Shown here: piece after piece, positions 1 through 9,211 of the stretch
How positions within the stretch are numbered: position 1 is the first letter of the stretch
Layout: every line of letters starts with the position of its first letter
Origin: JAOUEA01 sp963825685
Lineage (GTDB): Bacteria; Actinomycetota; UBA4738; HRBIN12
DNA: 64,000 bases
Direction: 5' to 3'
NCBI GenBank assembly: GCA_963825685.1
Contig: CAWGUD010000027.1
Coordinates: 1 to 64,000 of the forward strand
Translations under genes and position numbers: made by a program
Notes under the pieces: generated by a model
The model's input: only the letters and a program-made list of their open reading frames with translations
Database searches by the model: none
What the model was told of the DNA's origin: nothing

Positions 1-190
1 GGGGACCCTCGTGGGTGTTCTTCACCCGGAACCTCTGCTACTTCACGGCGAAGGGGGACTTTCGTCTCGCCGTCGCGTTTCGGCGACGGCGACGGCTGCA
101 CGCCGCGCGCAACGTGCTCGTCCAGGTCGTCGAACGCCTCGACGGGCGAGTTCGTGGCCGTGTTCGAGGCCTACGCGCGGAGCTCGACGG
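1..190 (+). other. unresolved coding-like sequence at the window edge
   Basis: The sequence before the GC tract has coding-like composition but no clean frame. On the plus strand one frame from about position 15 reads FFTRNLCYFTAKGDF, and another nearer 150 reads EFVAVFEAYARSSTG. This could be the frame-shifted 3' end of a gene entering from the left, possibly a glycosyltransferase tail, but no domain is recognisable and this is a guess. The minus strand has no better reading. Confidence 0.2.
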
Positions 191-192
191 GG

Positions 193-260
193 GCGCGCGC
201 GCGCGCGCGCGCGCGCGCGCGCGCGCGCGCGCGCGCGCGCGCGCGCGCGCGCGCGCGCGC
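193..260. repeat. (GC)34 dinucleotide tract
   Basis: An uninterrupted alternating GC run of 68 bases lies 30 bases past the stop codon of the minus-strand binding-protein gene. Alternating purine-pyrimidine GC DNA can adopt the Z form and is self-complementary. It sits where a transcription terminator would be expected. It could be a real microsatellite or an assembly artefact at a hard-to-read hairpin. Confidence 0.9.
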
Positions 261-290
261 CCTGGCTCCCCCGCGGGAGGGCACGCCTGC

Positions 291-1573
291 TCAGGTCCCC
301 GGGGCCACGCGCTTCCAGTAGTCGAGCCAGCGGGCTCGTTCGCTGGGGCCGAATCCCACGAGCATCTGGGCGTCGGCGAACGAGTCGTTGTCGAGCAACG
401 TGCCGATCAGGTTGGGCGGCACCTCCATGTGCCACGGTGAATCGGGCGCCGAGAAGGCCTGGGGCGTGACCCCGTCGAGCGGTGGCTGGTAGCCGTTCCA
501 ACAGAAGTTGTCGACGCCGACCCGCGTGTCCAGCAGATGGTTGAGGAACGCGTGGGCGAGGTCGGGGTGGCGGCCGTGGGCACAGACCGCCATCAGGTCG
601 CATCCGACGATCTTCTCCGGCCCCGGCGGCGACCAGAACCGGAGCTTCCTCCCCGAGGTCGAAGTCGCCCTCGGCCGCCGCGTAGCCCGGGGCGGACAGC
701 ACATCGCCCGACCATGCCTGATGAGCGGCGAACGCGCCGTCGGGCAGACCCTCCTCGACGCCGTCGTTCGTGAACCGCACCCCCGTGATCGAGACGGCGT
801 CGGCGAGCGCGCCCGCGGCGTCGTCCAGCTGCGCATCGCTGGCCGCACGCACGTCGAGGACACCGTCGCGCAGCAGGGCGAGCGACATCGCCTCGAGGAA
901 GCCGTCGTACATGCCGACCCGTCCGCGGTAGTCGGCGTTCCAGAACACGCTCCACGGGTCGAGGGCCGCATCGGGCGCGTCGGCCGCCTCGACCATGTCG
1001 GCACGCCATGCCACGCCGCTCACGTACACGGTGTACGGGAGCGAGTAGCGCTGCCCCCGGTCGTAGAACGGCCCGCCGTCGTCGCGGAACCAGGGCCACA
1101 GGTTGCGCACGTTGGGCAGCCGGTCGTGATCGAGCGGGCGCAGCAACCCGGCGTCGATCAACCCCGGCAGGGCGTCGATCGTCGGGAAGAACACGTCGAA
1201 GCGCTCGTCGGGATCCTGCAGGCGCGAGACCGCCTCGTCCATGTGCAAGAAGCTCTCGACCTCGACACGCACGTCACCCGCCGGGAACGACCGTTCGAAC
1301 GACGAGAGCGTGCCCTTCGAGAGGTAATCGCGCCACTCGTAGACCTTGAGCACCGCCGGGCCGTCGCCGGGCGTGCCGCTCTCCACGGTCGGGCGATCGG
1401 CCTCGACCCGGACCCGGTCGCGAGGCGGGGGCTCGGTCGCAGGCGGCCAGGACCGCCGGGAACGTGATGCCGGCGGCAGCGATCCGCCGCAGGAACGTCC
1501 GCCGATCGAGCTCGGGGACAGCGCGTCGAGCATCCACCGGGCCATCTTGCGGGAATCGGCGATCGGCCCGCAA
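291..1573 (-). CDS. Tat-exported polyamine-type ABC substrate-binding lipoprotein (two frameshifts)
   Basis: This is a solute-binding protein of the PotD/PotF (spermidine/putrescine) type, about 427 residues once frames are joined. The N-terminus carries a twin-arginine signal (DRRTFLRR near residue 23) ending in a lipobox-like VLAAC with Cys45, so it is probably a lipoprotein folded before export. The mature part begins LKVYEWRDYLSKGTLSSF, typical of the family, and includes ADYRGRVGMYDGFLEAM and DNFCWNGYQPPLDGV. Two single-base shifts interrupt it: one in the G run at 1427-1431 and one in the C run near 651-654. No ABC permease or ATPase gene is present, so its partners lie outside the window or elsewhere. 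The ligand is inferred from the family only. Confidence 0.8.
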
Positions 1574-1584
1574 GGAACGGACGG

Positions 1585-2408
1585 CTAGCTACCCGGTGCC
1601 TCGATCTCGGGAGGGGGCATGCCCTGCCCCCACGCATCGGCGCCTCCGATCGACGAGCACCGCCGATCCCGTGATGTAGCCACCGCCGGCCGACGCGAGG
1701 AACGCGATCGTCGCGGCCACCTCCTCGGGCAACCCCGCCCGGCGCATCGGCACCTGGGCAGCGTACCCGGCGACCACCTCGTCACCGCCGTACTGCTGCA
1801 GCCCCTCCGTCTCGATCAGCCCCGCGGCGATGCACACGGCGCGGATGCCGTAGCGAGACCACTCGTTCGACAGCGAGGCGGCCATCGTCTCCAGGGCGGA
1901 TCGCGCCATCGATGAGTGCGCCATCATCGGGATGCCGCGGCGAGGGCTGAACCCGAGGAAGAAGACCGCCCCGCTCCGCTGCGGGATCATCCACCGCGTG
2001 GCCACCTCGTGCGTGAGGTGCCACACGGCGTCGACGTTCAGCCGGTGCACGGCCCGGAGTCCCTTGAGCGAGATGTCTTCGGCGGCCGCGGCGAACTGCC
2101 CGCCGGCGTTGTTCACGAGCACGTCGACCCGGCCGAAGCGCTCGTCGACGCTCGCGAGGAACGCGGCGACCTGATCCGACTCGCGCACATCACAGACGGC
2201 CGAGAGCACCTCGTGCCCGTCGGCCTCGAGCTCGGCGCGTGTGTCGTCGATCGGCTCGGCGCGCCTGCCGCAGATCGCGACGCGCGCTCCGGTGCGCGCG
2301 AGCTCGCGCGCGGTCGCCCGGCCGATGCCGGTGCCGCCGCCGGTGACTGATCGCGACCTTCCCGTCGTTGGCGTCGGCGGTGAGCGGGGAGCGGAATCCG
2401 TCTGCCAT
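1585..2408 (-). CDS. short-chain dehydrogenase/reductase, PECR/DECR-like (two frameshifts)
   Basis: This is an SDR-fold NAD(P)-dependent oxidoreductase of about 270 residues. The start MADGFRSPL is followed by a dinucleotide-binding loop VTGGGTGIG, readable only after a shift near 2350, then VLVNNAGGQFAA and a C-terminal ITGSAVLVDGGADAWG, which needs a second shift near 1652. The usual YxxxK active-site pair is replaced by AHSSMARSALETM, an arrangement resembling peroxisomal trans-2-enoyl-CoA reductase relatives (AHSGAARAGV). An enoyl- or dienoyl-CoA substrate is therefore more likely than a simple alcohol, but this is inference. The gene is divergent from the alpha/beta hydrolase, with start codons about 10 bases apart. 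Confidence 0.8.
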
Positions 2409-2418
2409 GCTGCGCAGT

Positions 2419-3288
2419 ATGCCCGAGGTGACGAGCACGGTCGTCGTCGGCGACGGTGGGGTCAGGCTGTCGGTGCGGGTACACCATGCGCCTTCACCCG
2501 ATGCTCCCGGCCTGCTGCTGCACCACGGCCTGGCGTCGTCGCAACGCATCTGGGACCGGGTCGTGCCCCCTCTCACCCGACGGTTCCGCGTGGTGACGTT
2601 CGACGCGCGTGGGCATGGCCTGAGTGCGAAACCGAGCCGGGGCTACGGCTTCGACCACGTCGCGGCCGACGCGCTGGCCGTCGCGCGCGGGACGACGCTC
2701 CACCGCCCGATCGTGGTCGGTCACTCGTGGGGCGCGATGGTGGCGCTCGAGCTGGCGGCCCGTCACCCCCGGTCGATCGCCGGCGCCGTGCTCGTCGACG
2801 GCGGCCTGCTCCGCATGCGTGACGAGCTCGACTGGCCCACGGCGAAGGAGCGGCTCGCGCCCCCGCACCTGGCGGGCATGCCGATCGAGGAGTTCCGTGG
2901 GGTGATGCGCACGTTCTTGGCCGACGCCGTCGACGTCACCCCCGACGTCGAGGACCAGGTGCTCTCGCTGATGCGCCTGCGCCACGACGGCACGATCGCG
3001 CCGCGGCTGGCCCGCTCGAACCACTTCCGTATCCTGCGCGCGATCTGGGAACAGGATCCACTCGACCTGTGGGGGCGGATCGGAGTGCCGACGCTCGCGA
3101 TCGTCGCTCACGGCAACGACGCCGACCGCGATGCCCGGGCGCGCCGCGCGGTCGCCCGCGTGCGGGAGATCACGCGTCGGCGAACGGTGACGATCTCGTG
3201 GATGCGAGGGCATCCATGACCTCCCCGTGCAGCACCCGGAGTCCCTCGCTCGGCGTATCGAACGCTTCGCGCGAAGCGCCGTAGGCTA
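2419..3288 (+). CDS. alpha/beta-fold hydrolase (one frameshift)
   Basis: This is a hydrolase of about 289 residues. It shows LLLHHGLASSQRIWDRVV, the FDARGHGLSAKP strand, and the nucleophile elbow GHSWGAM with Ser103. The printed frame stops at 3219, but shifting frame near 3205 restores the catalytic-His segment GIHDLPVQHPESLARRIERF and a stop at 3288, so the early stop is probably an indel in a G run. An alternative ATG lies at 2407. The substrate cannot be told; esterase, dehalogenase and C-C hydrolase relatives share these motifs. Confidence 0.75.
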
Positions 3289-3296
3289 GAGGCAGG

Positions 3297-3569
3297 ATGT
3301 TCGTGCTCGTGTTGATCCTGCTGGTGCTCGCCGCGCTGTTCGGCGTGCTCGGCGCCGTGCTGAAGGCCGTGGCGTTCCTCGTGATCACCGCCGTGCTCAC
3401 GGTGACCGTGCTTGCCGCGCTCGCCTGGTGGGGCTTCAAGCGGAAGGCCCGGGAGTTCCAGGCCGAGTACGACCGGCAGATCACCGAGCAGCGGGTCACC
3501 CGCTACCGCGTCAACGAGGCGCAGCGCGACCCCGAGCACCTGCCTCCCACGCGCGACGACCGGTACTGA
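3297..3569 (+). CDS. small two-helix membrane protein
   Basis: This 90-residue protein has two closely packed hydrophobic segments at about residues 2-22 and 24-45, followed by a basic, charged cytoplasmic tail (KRKAREFQAEYDRQITEQ) that may be coiled-coil. I do not recognise a family. A TAGGCT box at 3282-3287 lies nine bases before the ATG, so the message may be leaderless. It abuts the end of the convergent FAD enzyme with no gap. Confidence 0.6.
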   Translation: MFVLVLILLVLAALFGVLGAVLKAVAFLVITAVLTVTVLAALAWWGFKRKAREFQAEYDRQITEQRVTRYRVNEAQRDPEHLPPTRDDRY

Positions 3570-5003
3570 TCAGCCGCGACGGCGTCGCGCCGCCCTCGTC
3601 GCGATGTGCTCCCGATACGCCGACGGCGCGTACCCGGTCGCGTCCATGAGGAGGCCGCGCGATCGGCCCGCGTCGGCCCGACGGTCGCCCGCCTCGAGCG
3701 AGCGCGACGAGAGCCACACGATCGGGTACCGCAGTGGTTCGGGCGGCGACTTCGCCTCGTCCCCCACGACCGGCATCGAGGTCCACTCGTCGTCGACCCC
3801 CTGCACCAGCGAGGCGAGGATGCGCCCGCCCAGCATCGTCTGCGAGAGCCCGTGTCCGGAGAACCCGAGGCCCGCGTGCACGTTGCCCGGCTCGAGCGTG
3901 CGGAAGAACGGCAGGAACGTGGCGGTCTGGTCGATCGGCCCGCCCCATGCGTGTGTGAACCGCACCCCCTCGAGCTGTGGGAACAGCCACAGCAGCCCCC
4001 GGGCGGCGGCCTCGGCCACCCGTCGGTCGTGCGAAGCGGCACGCCCTCCGGCCCTCCCGCCGAAGACGACGCCCAGGGCCCCGCCGCCGATCACGATGCG
4101 CCCGTCGTCGGTCGGACGCAGGTAGTACAGGAGCTCCCGACCGTCACCGATGCCCACGTGCGACGTCCAGCCGATCTCCTCGAGGCGATCGGGGATCGGT
4201 TCGGTGGCGACCACGTGGTCCGCGATCACCCCGAAGCTGCGGCGGAAGCCACGCCAGCCCGCCGCCCACGCCCCCGTCGCGAGCACCACCTGCCCGGCCT
4301 TGATCGCTCCGTGCGTGGTGCGCACCACCGCCGGACGCGAGCGATCGAGACCGATCATCGCCGTCCGTTCGAAGATGTGGACCCCCCGCTCGAGCGCGAC
4401 ACGCCGCAGCCCGCGCGCGAGCCGCGCCGGCTGCACGATGGCGCCGTCAGGTCCGAAACGCGCCTGCACGAACCGAGGCGAGTCGGCGATCGCTCGAGCC
4501 TCGTCGGGTGAGATCGACCGCAGTCGGTCGCCCAGTCCCCTCGCATCGAGGAAGGCACCCGCTGACGTCTCGTCGACCTCCGTCTGCCACGTGCCCGTCG
4601 CGACGCGCATCATGCCCTCGTGGTGGAACCAGGCGTCGACGCCGTTGGCCTCGAGCCACGCACCCGCCTCGGCGACGGTGTCGGCGACCGCGTGCAGGTA
4701 GCGCATGCCTTCGTCGTCACCGAAGAGGGCACACGTGGCCGGCGCGTCCCACCACGACGACGAGAAGAACCCCCCGTTGCGGCCGCTCGCCCCACCCCCA
4801 CAGATGTCCTGTTCGACGACGGCGATCCGTAGGTTCGGCTCCCTCTCGGTGAGCTCGATCGCGGTCCACAGGCCGGCGAACCCTCCACCGACGATGCAGA
4901 CGTCGGCCGACATCCTCCCGGTGAGCGGGGGACACGCGTCGCCGGGGTCGTGGGCGAGGGCCTCCTGCAGCCAGAAGCTCCGTGCCGCGCCGGGATCCGG
5001 CAT
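3570..5003 (-). CDS. FAD-dependent oxidoreductase (DAO family, PuuB-like)
   Basis: This 477-residue flavoenzyme is of the D-amino-acid-oxidase fold. The N-terminal FAD site reads DVCIVGGGFAGLWTAIEL, followed by GGGASGRNGGFFSSSWWDA, characteristic of gamma-glutamylputrescine oxidase and glycine-oxidase relatives. VVLATGAWAA and the C-terminal GLGFSGHGLSQTMLGG complete the FAD fold. It likely oxidises an amine or amino acid, releasing peroxide and ammonia. A polyamine-binding-like protein is encoded nearby but is separated by oppositely oriented genes, so a shared pathway is only suggestive. The ATG at 5003 (MPDPGAARSFW) is chosen because upstream in-frame sequence overlaps the DUF3054 gene. 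Confidence 0.85.
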   Translation of the reverse strand: MPDPGAARSFWLQEALAHDPGDACPPLTGRMSADVCIVGGGFAGLWTAIELTEREPNLRIAVVEQDICGGGASGRNGGFFSSSWWDAPATCALFGDDEGMRYLHAVADTVAEAGAWLEANGVDAWFHHEGMMRVATGTWQTEVDETSAGAFLDARGLGDRLRSISPDEARAIADSPRFVQARFGPDGAIVQPARLARGLRRVALERGVHIFERTAMIGLDRSRPAVVRTTHGAIKAGQVVLATGAWAAGWRGFRRSFGVIADHVVATEPIPDRLEEIGWTSHVGIGDGRELLYYLRPTDDGRIVIGGGALGVVFGGRAGGRAASHDRRVAEAAARGLLWLFPQLEGVRFTHAWGGPIDQTATFLPFFRTLEPGNVHAGLGFSGHGLSQTMLGGRILASLVQGVDDEWTSMPVVGDEAKSPPEPLRYPIVWLSSRSLEAGDRRADAGRSRGLLMDATGYAPSAYREHIATRAARRRRG

Positions 5004-5023
5004 CGACAGGGGCGTCACGCCGG

Positions 5024-5452
5024 TCACGAGCGTCGCCACACGGGCCGCAACCGGACGAGCGCGGCGACGACCACCCGGCCGACCATCAGGAACAGCAACG
5101 TGAACGCGAGGCCCACGGTCACGAACACCACGATCCGGCCGCCCTGCGGCGAGCCGACCCACCACGTGCGAACCAAGAGCGCCGCGGGGACCGCGATCGC
5201 CCACGTGATCACGAGCGAGGAGAGATCGCGGCGGCGGTACGTGCCGACGGCGACGCTCACCACGATCCATGTCACCGCCAACGGCACGGCGTTGCGGGCG
5301 GCGATCTCGGCGATCGCGCCGATGCGATGCGACCGCAGGCCGACGGCGACGAACGAGACCAGTGCCACGGCGTCGGCCAGGGCGAGGGCGACGCCGGTCG
5401 GCCGCTGCTCGAGTCGGGCCTGCGCCCTCCCTGCGATCGAGGACTCGGACAT
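5024..5452 (-). CDS. DUF3054 family membrane protein
   Basis: This 142-residue integral membrane protein has four hydrophobic stretches: VALALADAVALVSFVAVGL, AVPLAVTWIVVSVAVG, LVITWAIAVPAALLV and IVVFVTVGLAFTLLFLMVG. The pattern and the conserved WWVGSPQGG loop match DUF3054, an actinobacterial family of unknown role. The start MSESSIAGRAQ is preferred over an upstream in-frame ATG. It lies 20 bases upstream of the FAD enzyme on the same strand, so the two are probably co-transcribed. Confidence 0.75.
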   Translation of the reverse strand: MSESSIAGRAQARLEQRPTGVALALADAVALVSFVAVGLRSHRIGAIAEIAARNAVPLAVTWIVVSVAVGTYRRRDLSSLVITWAIAVPAALLVRTWWVGSPQGGRIVVFVTVGLAFTLLFLMVGRVVVAALVRLRPVWRRS

Positions 5453-5496
5453 GACTCCATGTTCCCAGTGGGCCCGTGTCATGATGGAACAACCCC

Positions 5497-6618
5497 ATGC
5501 TGCGTCGATTCTTCCCTCGGCGGCACCCGTCGATCCTGCTGATCGCGACGTTGGTCGCGCCTGTCTCCGCCTGCACGACGACCGTCGGCGCGGCGCCGAC
5601 TCCGCCGCCCGAGGTCCGGATCCGCTTCGATCGGGAGACGGTGACGGTGCCTCAGGGCACGACGTACGGCGCGTTCGCCGACCGCGAAGGCATCCGCCCC
5701 CGTGACGGACGGCTCCTCTCGGTCACGGGCGAGATCCTCGAGCGGCATGTGTCGCAAGGGACGGTCGAACTCAACGGCCTGGCGCCCGATCCGCTGCACC
5801 TGCTCAGCGCCGGCGACCGCATCTCGCTCGTCGACGGCGAGGACAGGGTCGAGGGAACGAGGCGCGTGACGACTCGGCTGCCGGGCCGCACGAACGCGTT
5901 CGTGCAGCGCACGCTCGCCACTTTCCGCGTGCGGGAAGTCACGATCGTCGGACGTCGCTCGGGCGAGGTGGTCGGTCTGCGCGTCGAGACGCACGGACGG
6001 CCCAGGATCCCCGACGCGGTCGCGCTCACGTTCGACGACGGACCGTGGCCAGGACACACCGAGTCGCTGCTCCGGGTGCTCCGCCGGGAACGGGTCCGGG
6101 CGACGTTCTTCATGGTGGGTTCGCTCGTTGCCGAGCGCCCCGATCTCGTGCGCGAGGTGCGAGACGCGGGCCACGTCGTGGCGAACCACTCCCTCACCCA
6201 TCCCGTGGAGCCGGCGTTCGCCGAACTCCCCGATCGCAGGGTCGAAGCCGAGATCGCGCAGACCGCCGCCGCGCTCCGGGAAGCCGGCGCGAGGCCGACC
6301 CTCTTCCGTCCTCCCGGCGGGAGCTTCGACGACGACACGATCCTCGAAGCGTGGCGCCAGCGCGAGCGCGTCGTGATGTGGAGCGTCGACCCGCATGACT
6401 GGGACGCATCGCGCACACCGAAGCAGATCGCCAAGGACGTCTTGCGCCGGGTGCGGCCGGGATCGATCGTGCTCCTGCACGACGGAGGCGGCGACGCCGC
6501 CGACACGATCGCCGCCCTTCCCAGGATCATCCGTGGCATCCGGAAGATGGATCTGCGGCTCGTGACCCTCGATCCCTACCGCTCGATAAGCCTCTCGACA
6601 TGCCTCGAGGGAGCGTGA
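5497..6618 (+). CDS. exported polysaccharide deacetylase (NodB domain)
   Basis: This is a 373-residue secreted enzyme. The N-terminus is a signal peptide ending in a lipobox-like VSAC at about residue 26. Residues from about 30 to 165 form an uncharacterised N-terminal region with a G5/ubiquitin-like flavour. The NodB homology domain occupies roughly residues 170-365, with metal and catalytic motifs TFDDGPWPGH, ANHSLTHP and RPPGGSFDDDT and the terminal IVLLHDGG. Such enzymes remove N-acetyl groups from peptidoglycan, chitin-like or exopolysaccharide chains. The 3' end overlaps the next gene by 19 bases, suggesting translational coupling. Confidence 0.85.
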   Translation: MLRRFFPRRHPSILLIATLVAPVSACTTTVGAAPTPPPEVRIRFDRETVTVPQGTTYGAFADREGIRPRDGRLLSVTGEILERHVSQGTVELNGLAPDPLHLLSAGDRISLVDGEDRVEGTRRVTTRLPGRTNAFVQRTLATFRVREVTIVGRRSGEVVGLRVETHGRPRIPDAVALTFDDGPWPGHTESLLRVLRRERVRATFFMVGSLVAERPDLVREVRDAGHVVANHSLTHPVEPAFAELPDRRVEAEIAQTAAALREAGARPTLFRPPGGSFDDDTILEAWRQRERVVMWSVDPHDWDASRTPKQIAKDVLRRVRPGSIVLLHDGGGDAADTIAALPRIIRGIRKMDLRLVTLDPYRSISLSTCLEGA

Positions 6619-7007
6619 TCTACGACGAGGACTGCGGATTCTGCCGCTGGTCCGCCGATCGGCTCCGCGTGTGGGACCGACATCACGCGCTGCGGTTCGT
6701 GCCCCTGCAGGACCGCGAGGCCGACCGCCTCCTCGAGGCGGTCCCGCGCGGGCGGCGCAGCCAGTCGTGGCACCTCGTCGAGCCGGACGGTCGCGTCTGG
6801 TCCGCCGGCGCCGCCGTGCCTCGGGTGCTCCGCAGGCTCCCCCTCGGTGCCCCATTGGCGTCGCTCGCAGAGGCCGCCCCGGGACTGACCGATCGCGCCT
6901 ACGCAGCCGTGGCCCGACGGCGCACGGCGCTCGGTCGCATGCTCGGGCAACGAGCGTGCGCGGTCGACCCGTCCCGCGGGTCGACGCCGACCGAACGGTC
7001 CGCAGCG
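6600..7007 (+). CDS. DCC-family thiol-disulfide oxidoreductase-like domain (in frame with AlkD)
   Basis: Residues 1-136 of a longer open frame form a DUF393/DCC protein. The signature YDEDCGFCRWSADRLR carries the CxxC pair at Cys12 and Cys15, and the family's WHLVEPDGRV and GAAVPRVLRRLP segments follow. The role of DCC proteins is poorly defined. The frame runs without a stop into an AlkD-like protein starting at Met 7008. Either this is a real fusion, or the DCC stop was lost to an indel between about 6960 and 7005. The start overlaps the deacetylase gene. Confidence 0.75.
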
Positions 7008-7722
7008 ATGAACGCCGACGCCGAGGCGGTGATCGCCGAGCTCCGTTCGATCGCCGACCCCTCGAGGAAGCCGGGCATGGCCCGGGTCGGCATCACCGTC
7101 GATCGGGCGCTTGGCGTCTCGATCCCTCAGCTGCGGCGCGTCGCACGCCCACACCACGGCGATCACGATCTCGCGCTCGCCCTGTGGTCGACCGAGATCC
7201 ACGAGGCACGCATCCTCGCATCGATGATCGACGACCCGCGCCGGGTCGCCCGCGCTCAGATGGAAGACTGGGCGGCCGACTTCGACTCCTGGGACCTGTG
7301 CGACCAGGTGTGCAACAACCTCTTCAGCGCCGTGCGGACGGCGGATGCCGCGGCCCGCGCCTGGTGCCGCCGCGACGAGGAGTACGTGAAACGGGCTGCA
7401 TTCGCGCTCGTCGCGGCGCAGGCCGTGCACGATCGGGACCGCGATGACGAGTACTTCGCGGCGTGGCTTCCCCGCATCCGACCGAGCGGCGACCGATGAC
7501 CGCAACGTCGTGAAGAAGGCGGTGAACTGGGCGCTGCGGCAGATCGGCAAACGGAACCTCGCGCTGCACGACGCTGCGATCGCCGAAGCGGAGGGGTTGC
7601 TCGAGCTCGAGAGCCGCAGCGCTCGCTGGATCGCGCGCGACGCGTTGCGGGAGCTGCGCAGCGACGCCGTCGCCGAGCGGCTCGGGGCTCTCGCGGCGGA
7701 GCTGAGGAAACGCCCGGACGCG
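7008..7722 (+). CDS. AlkD-like DNA alkylation repair protein (frameshift)
   Basis: This is a HEAT-repeat protein of the AlkD/DNA-alkylation-repair family, about 235 residues. It begins MNADAEAVIAELRSIADP and has GITVDRALGVSIPQLRRVAR, WDLCDQVCNNLF and, after a frame change near 7480, VKKAVNWALRQIGKRNLALH and SARWIARDALREL. AlkD glycosylases excise positively charged alkylated bases without base flipping, but many homologues are catalytically untested. The printed frame stops at 7498; the 3' end lies near the convergent gene's stop at 7723, and an exact stop is not visible in the current sequence. Confidence 0.75.
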
Positions 7723-8631
7723 TCAGCCGACCACGAGCGGGGCCAGCGCTCGATACGCAGGCATGCACACGTCGGCATCGTCGCCGTTGACGAACTGCAC
7801 GCACACGTGGTCGGCGCCTGCATCGAGATGCTCACGCACGCGTGCGGCGACCGCGTGTTCGTCACCCCAGGCGACCGTGGCGTCGATCACGCGGTCGCTC
7901 CCACCCGCCGTGAGCTCGCTCGGTTCGAAGCCCATGCGCTCGAGGTTCTTCGCGTAGTTGGGCAGCTCCAGGTAACCGCTCGTCCAGCCCCGCGCGAGCG
8001 CCCGGGCTCGGTCGGGATCGGTCTCGAGCACCGCGGTCAGCTCCACGGCGAGCACGGGCTCGGCGCCCAGCACCTCGCGAGCATGTCTCGTGTGCGCGAC
8101 CGGCACGAAGTAGGTATGGGCGCCGAGCGCTCGGTCGGCGGACAATCGCAGCATGCCGTCACCGAGCGCCGCGAGCAGACGCCGTACCCCGACCGCCGAC
8201 GCCGGCGCGTACCACGGCGCCTCGTCCATGCGCTCGAGGTAGACACGCATGCGCGTCAGCGGCCGTTCCCACGCGTACCCCCGCGCCTCGGTCGAGTACT
8301 CGTGGCCGACGCCGATGCCGAGCACCACCCGTTCGCCGAACACGTCGGCGAGTGTGCGCGCACCGGCGGCCATCACCTCGGGCGCTCGTGCCGTGATGTT
8401 CGCGATGCCCGAGCAGACGGTGATGCGCTCCGAGCTCGAGGCGAGCAGCGAGAGGTGCGCGAAGACGTCGCGCGAACTCGAGCCCTCCGGGATCCAGAGC
8501 GCCGCGTACCCCAGCGACTCCAGGGCTCGCGCATCGATGCCGATCTGCTCGGCCGAGCGCGCGTCGAACGCGAACGTCCACGCACCGACGGTGCCGAGGG
8601 CGGCTCTGACCGCGTCGTGTTCTCCGCTCAC
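7723..8631 (-). CDS. luciferase-like (LLM class) F420-dependent oxidoreductase
   Basis: This is a 302-residue TIM-barrel flavin/F420 oxidoreductase of the bacterial luciferase superfamily. It has LGYAALWIPEGSSSRDVF, ITVCSGIANITARAPEV, FGERVVLGIGVGHE and a C-terminal DHVCVQFVNGDD. It resembles the short actinobacterial F420 families, but cofactor and substrate are inferred only. The start is GTG at 8631, and its first bases overlap the Dps stop in a GTGA junction, so translation is coupled to dps. The stop meets the AlkD gene end to end. Confidence 0.8.
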   Translation of the reverse strand: MSGEHDAVRAALGTVGAWTFAFDARSAEQIGIDARALESLGYAALWIPEGSSSRDVFAHLSLLASSSERITVCSGIANITARAPEVMAAGARTLADVFGERVVLGIGVGHEYSTEARGYAWERPLTRMRVYLERMDEAPWYAPASAVGVRRLLAALGDGMLRLSADRALGAHTYFVPVAHTRHAREVLGAEPVLAVELTAVLETDPDRARALARGWTSGYLELPNYAKNLERMGFEPSELTAGGSDRVIDATVAWGDEHAVAARVREHLDAGADHVCVQFVNGDDADVCMPAYRALAPLVVG

Positions 8632-9086
8632 GCGAGCTGGGTCCGCACCATCCAGAGCTGCTTCTCGATGCCGGCCAGGATCTCGATCAGCACGTCCTGG
8701 CTCACCGGGTCCGTGTCGCCGAGCCGCTCCATCCGCTCACGGAACGCGCCGGCCGTCGACTCGAGGCGCTCGACGAACAGCTCCACGACGGCGTGATCGC
8801 CGACCGTGCCGTCGGGGAACCCGGGCAGCACGCTGGAATCGGCGACGGTGCGGGCACGGCCGTCGGCCGCGACCCCGATCGCCACGACGCGCTCGGCGAC
8901 CACGTCGGACCAGGCCCGGTACTCCGTCATCATCTCGTCGAGCTGCAGGTGCACGGAGCGGAAGTTCCCGCCGGCAACGTTCCAGTGGGCCTGCTTGGCC
9001 TGCAGCGCGAGGTCGATCAGATCCACCAAGGTCGCCTGCAGGTCCTCGGCGACCTTCGGGTCCAGGGTCGGTACACGATCGGTCAT
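8628..9086 (-). CDS. dps: Dps-family ferritin-like protein
   Basis: This 152-residue mini-ferritin has the signature KQAHWNVAGGNFRSVHLQLD with the intersubunit ferroxidase His, His and Asp residues, followed by the helical bundle ending EKQLWMVRTQLA. Dps dodecamers oxidise and store iron and protect DNA during oxidative stress and starvation. A strong ribosome site (GGAGG) lies 6-10 bases before the ATG. It is the first gene of a pair with the LLM oxidoreductase. Confidence 0.9.
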   Translation of the reverse strand: MTDRVPTLDPKVAEDLQATLVDLIDLALQAKQAHWNVAGGNFRSVHLQLDEMMTEYRAWSDVVAERVVAIGVAADGRARTVADSSVLPGFPDGTVGDHAVVELFVERLESTAGAFRERMERLGDTDPVSQDVLIEILAGIEKQLWMVRTQLA

Positions 9087-9154
9087 GGGTTGCCTCCTTC
9101 GGACGCTCTCCCAGACAGCCTACCCATGCGTGCACTCGTGCCACGCCCTCGCGC

Positions 9155-9188
9155 GACGAGGAGGGGGCGCGAGCGCCCCCTCCTCGTC
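9155..9188 (-). terminator. perfect 16-bp hairpin between mmpL and dps
   Basis: Arms 9155-9170 and 9173-9188 are perfectly complementary around a two-base centre. The hairpin lies 24 bases past the MmpL stop codon and 69 bases before the dps start, on the same strand. There is no long T tract, as is usual in GC-rich actinobacteria. Confidence 0.75.
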
Positions 9189-9211
9189 TCCGATCCGTGG
9201 ACCGGCCGACG

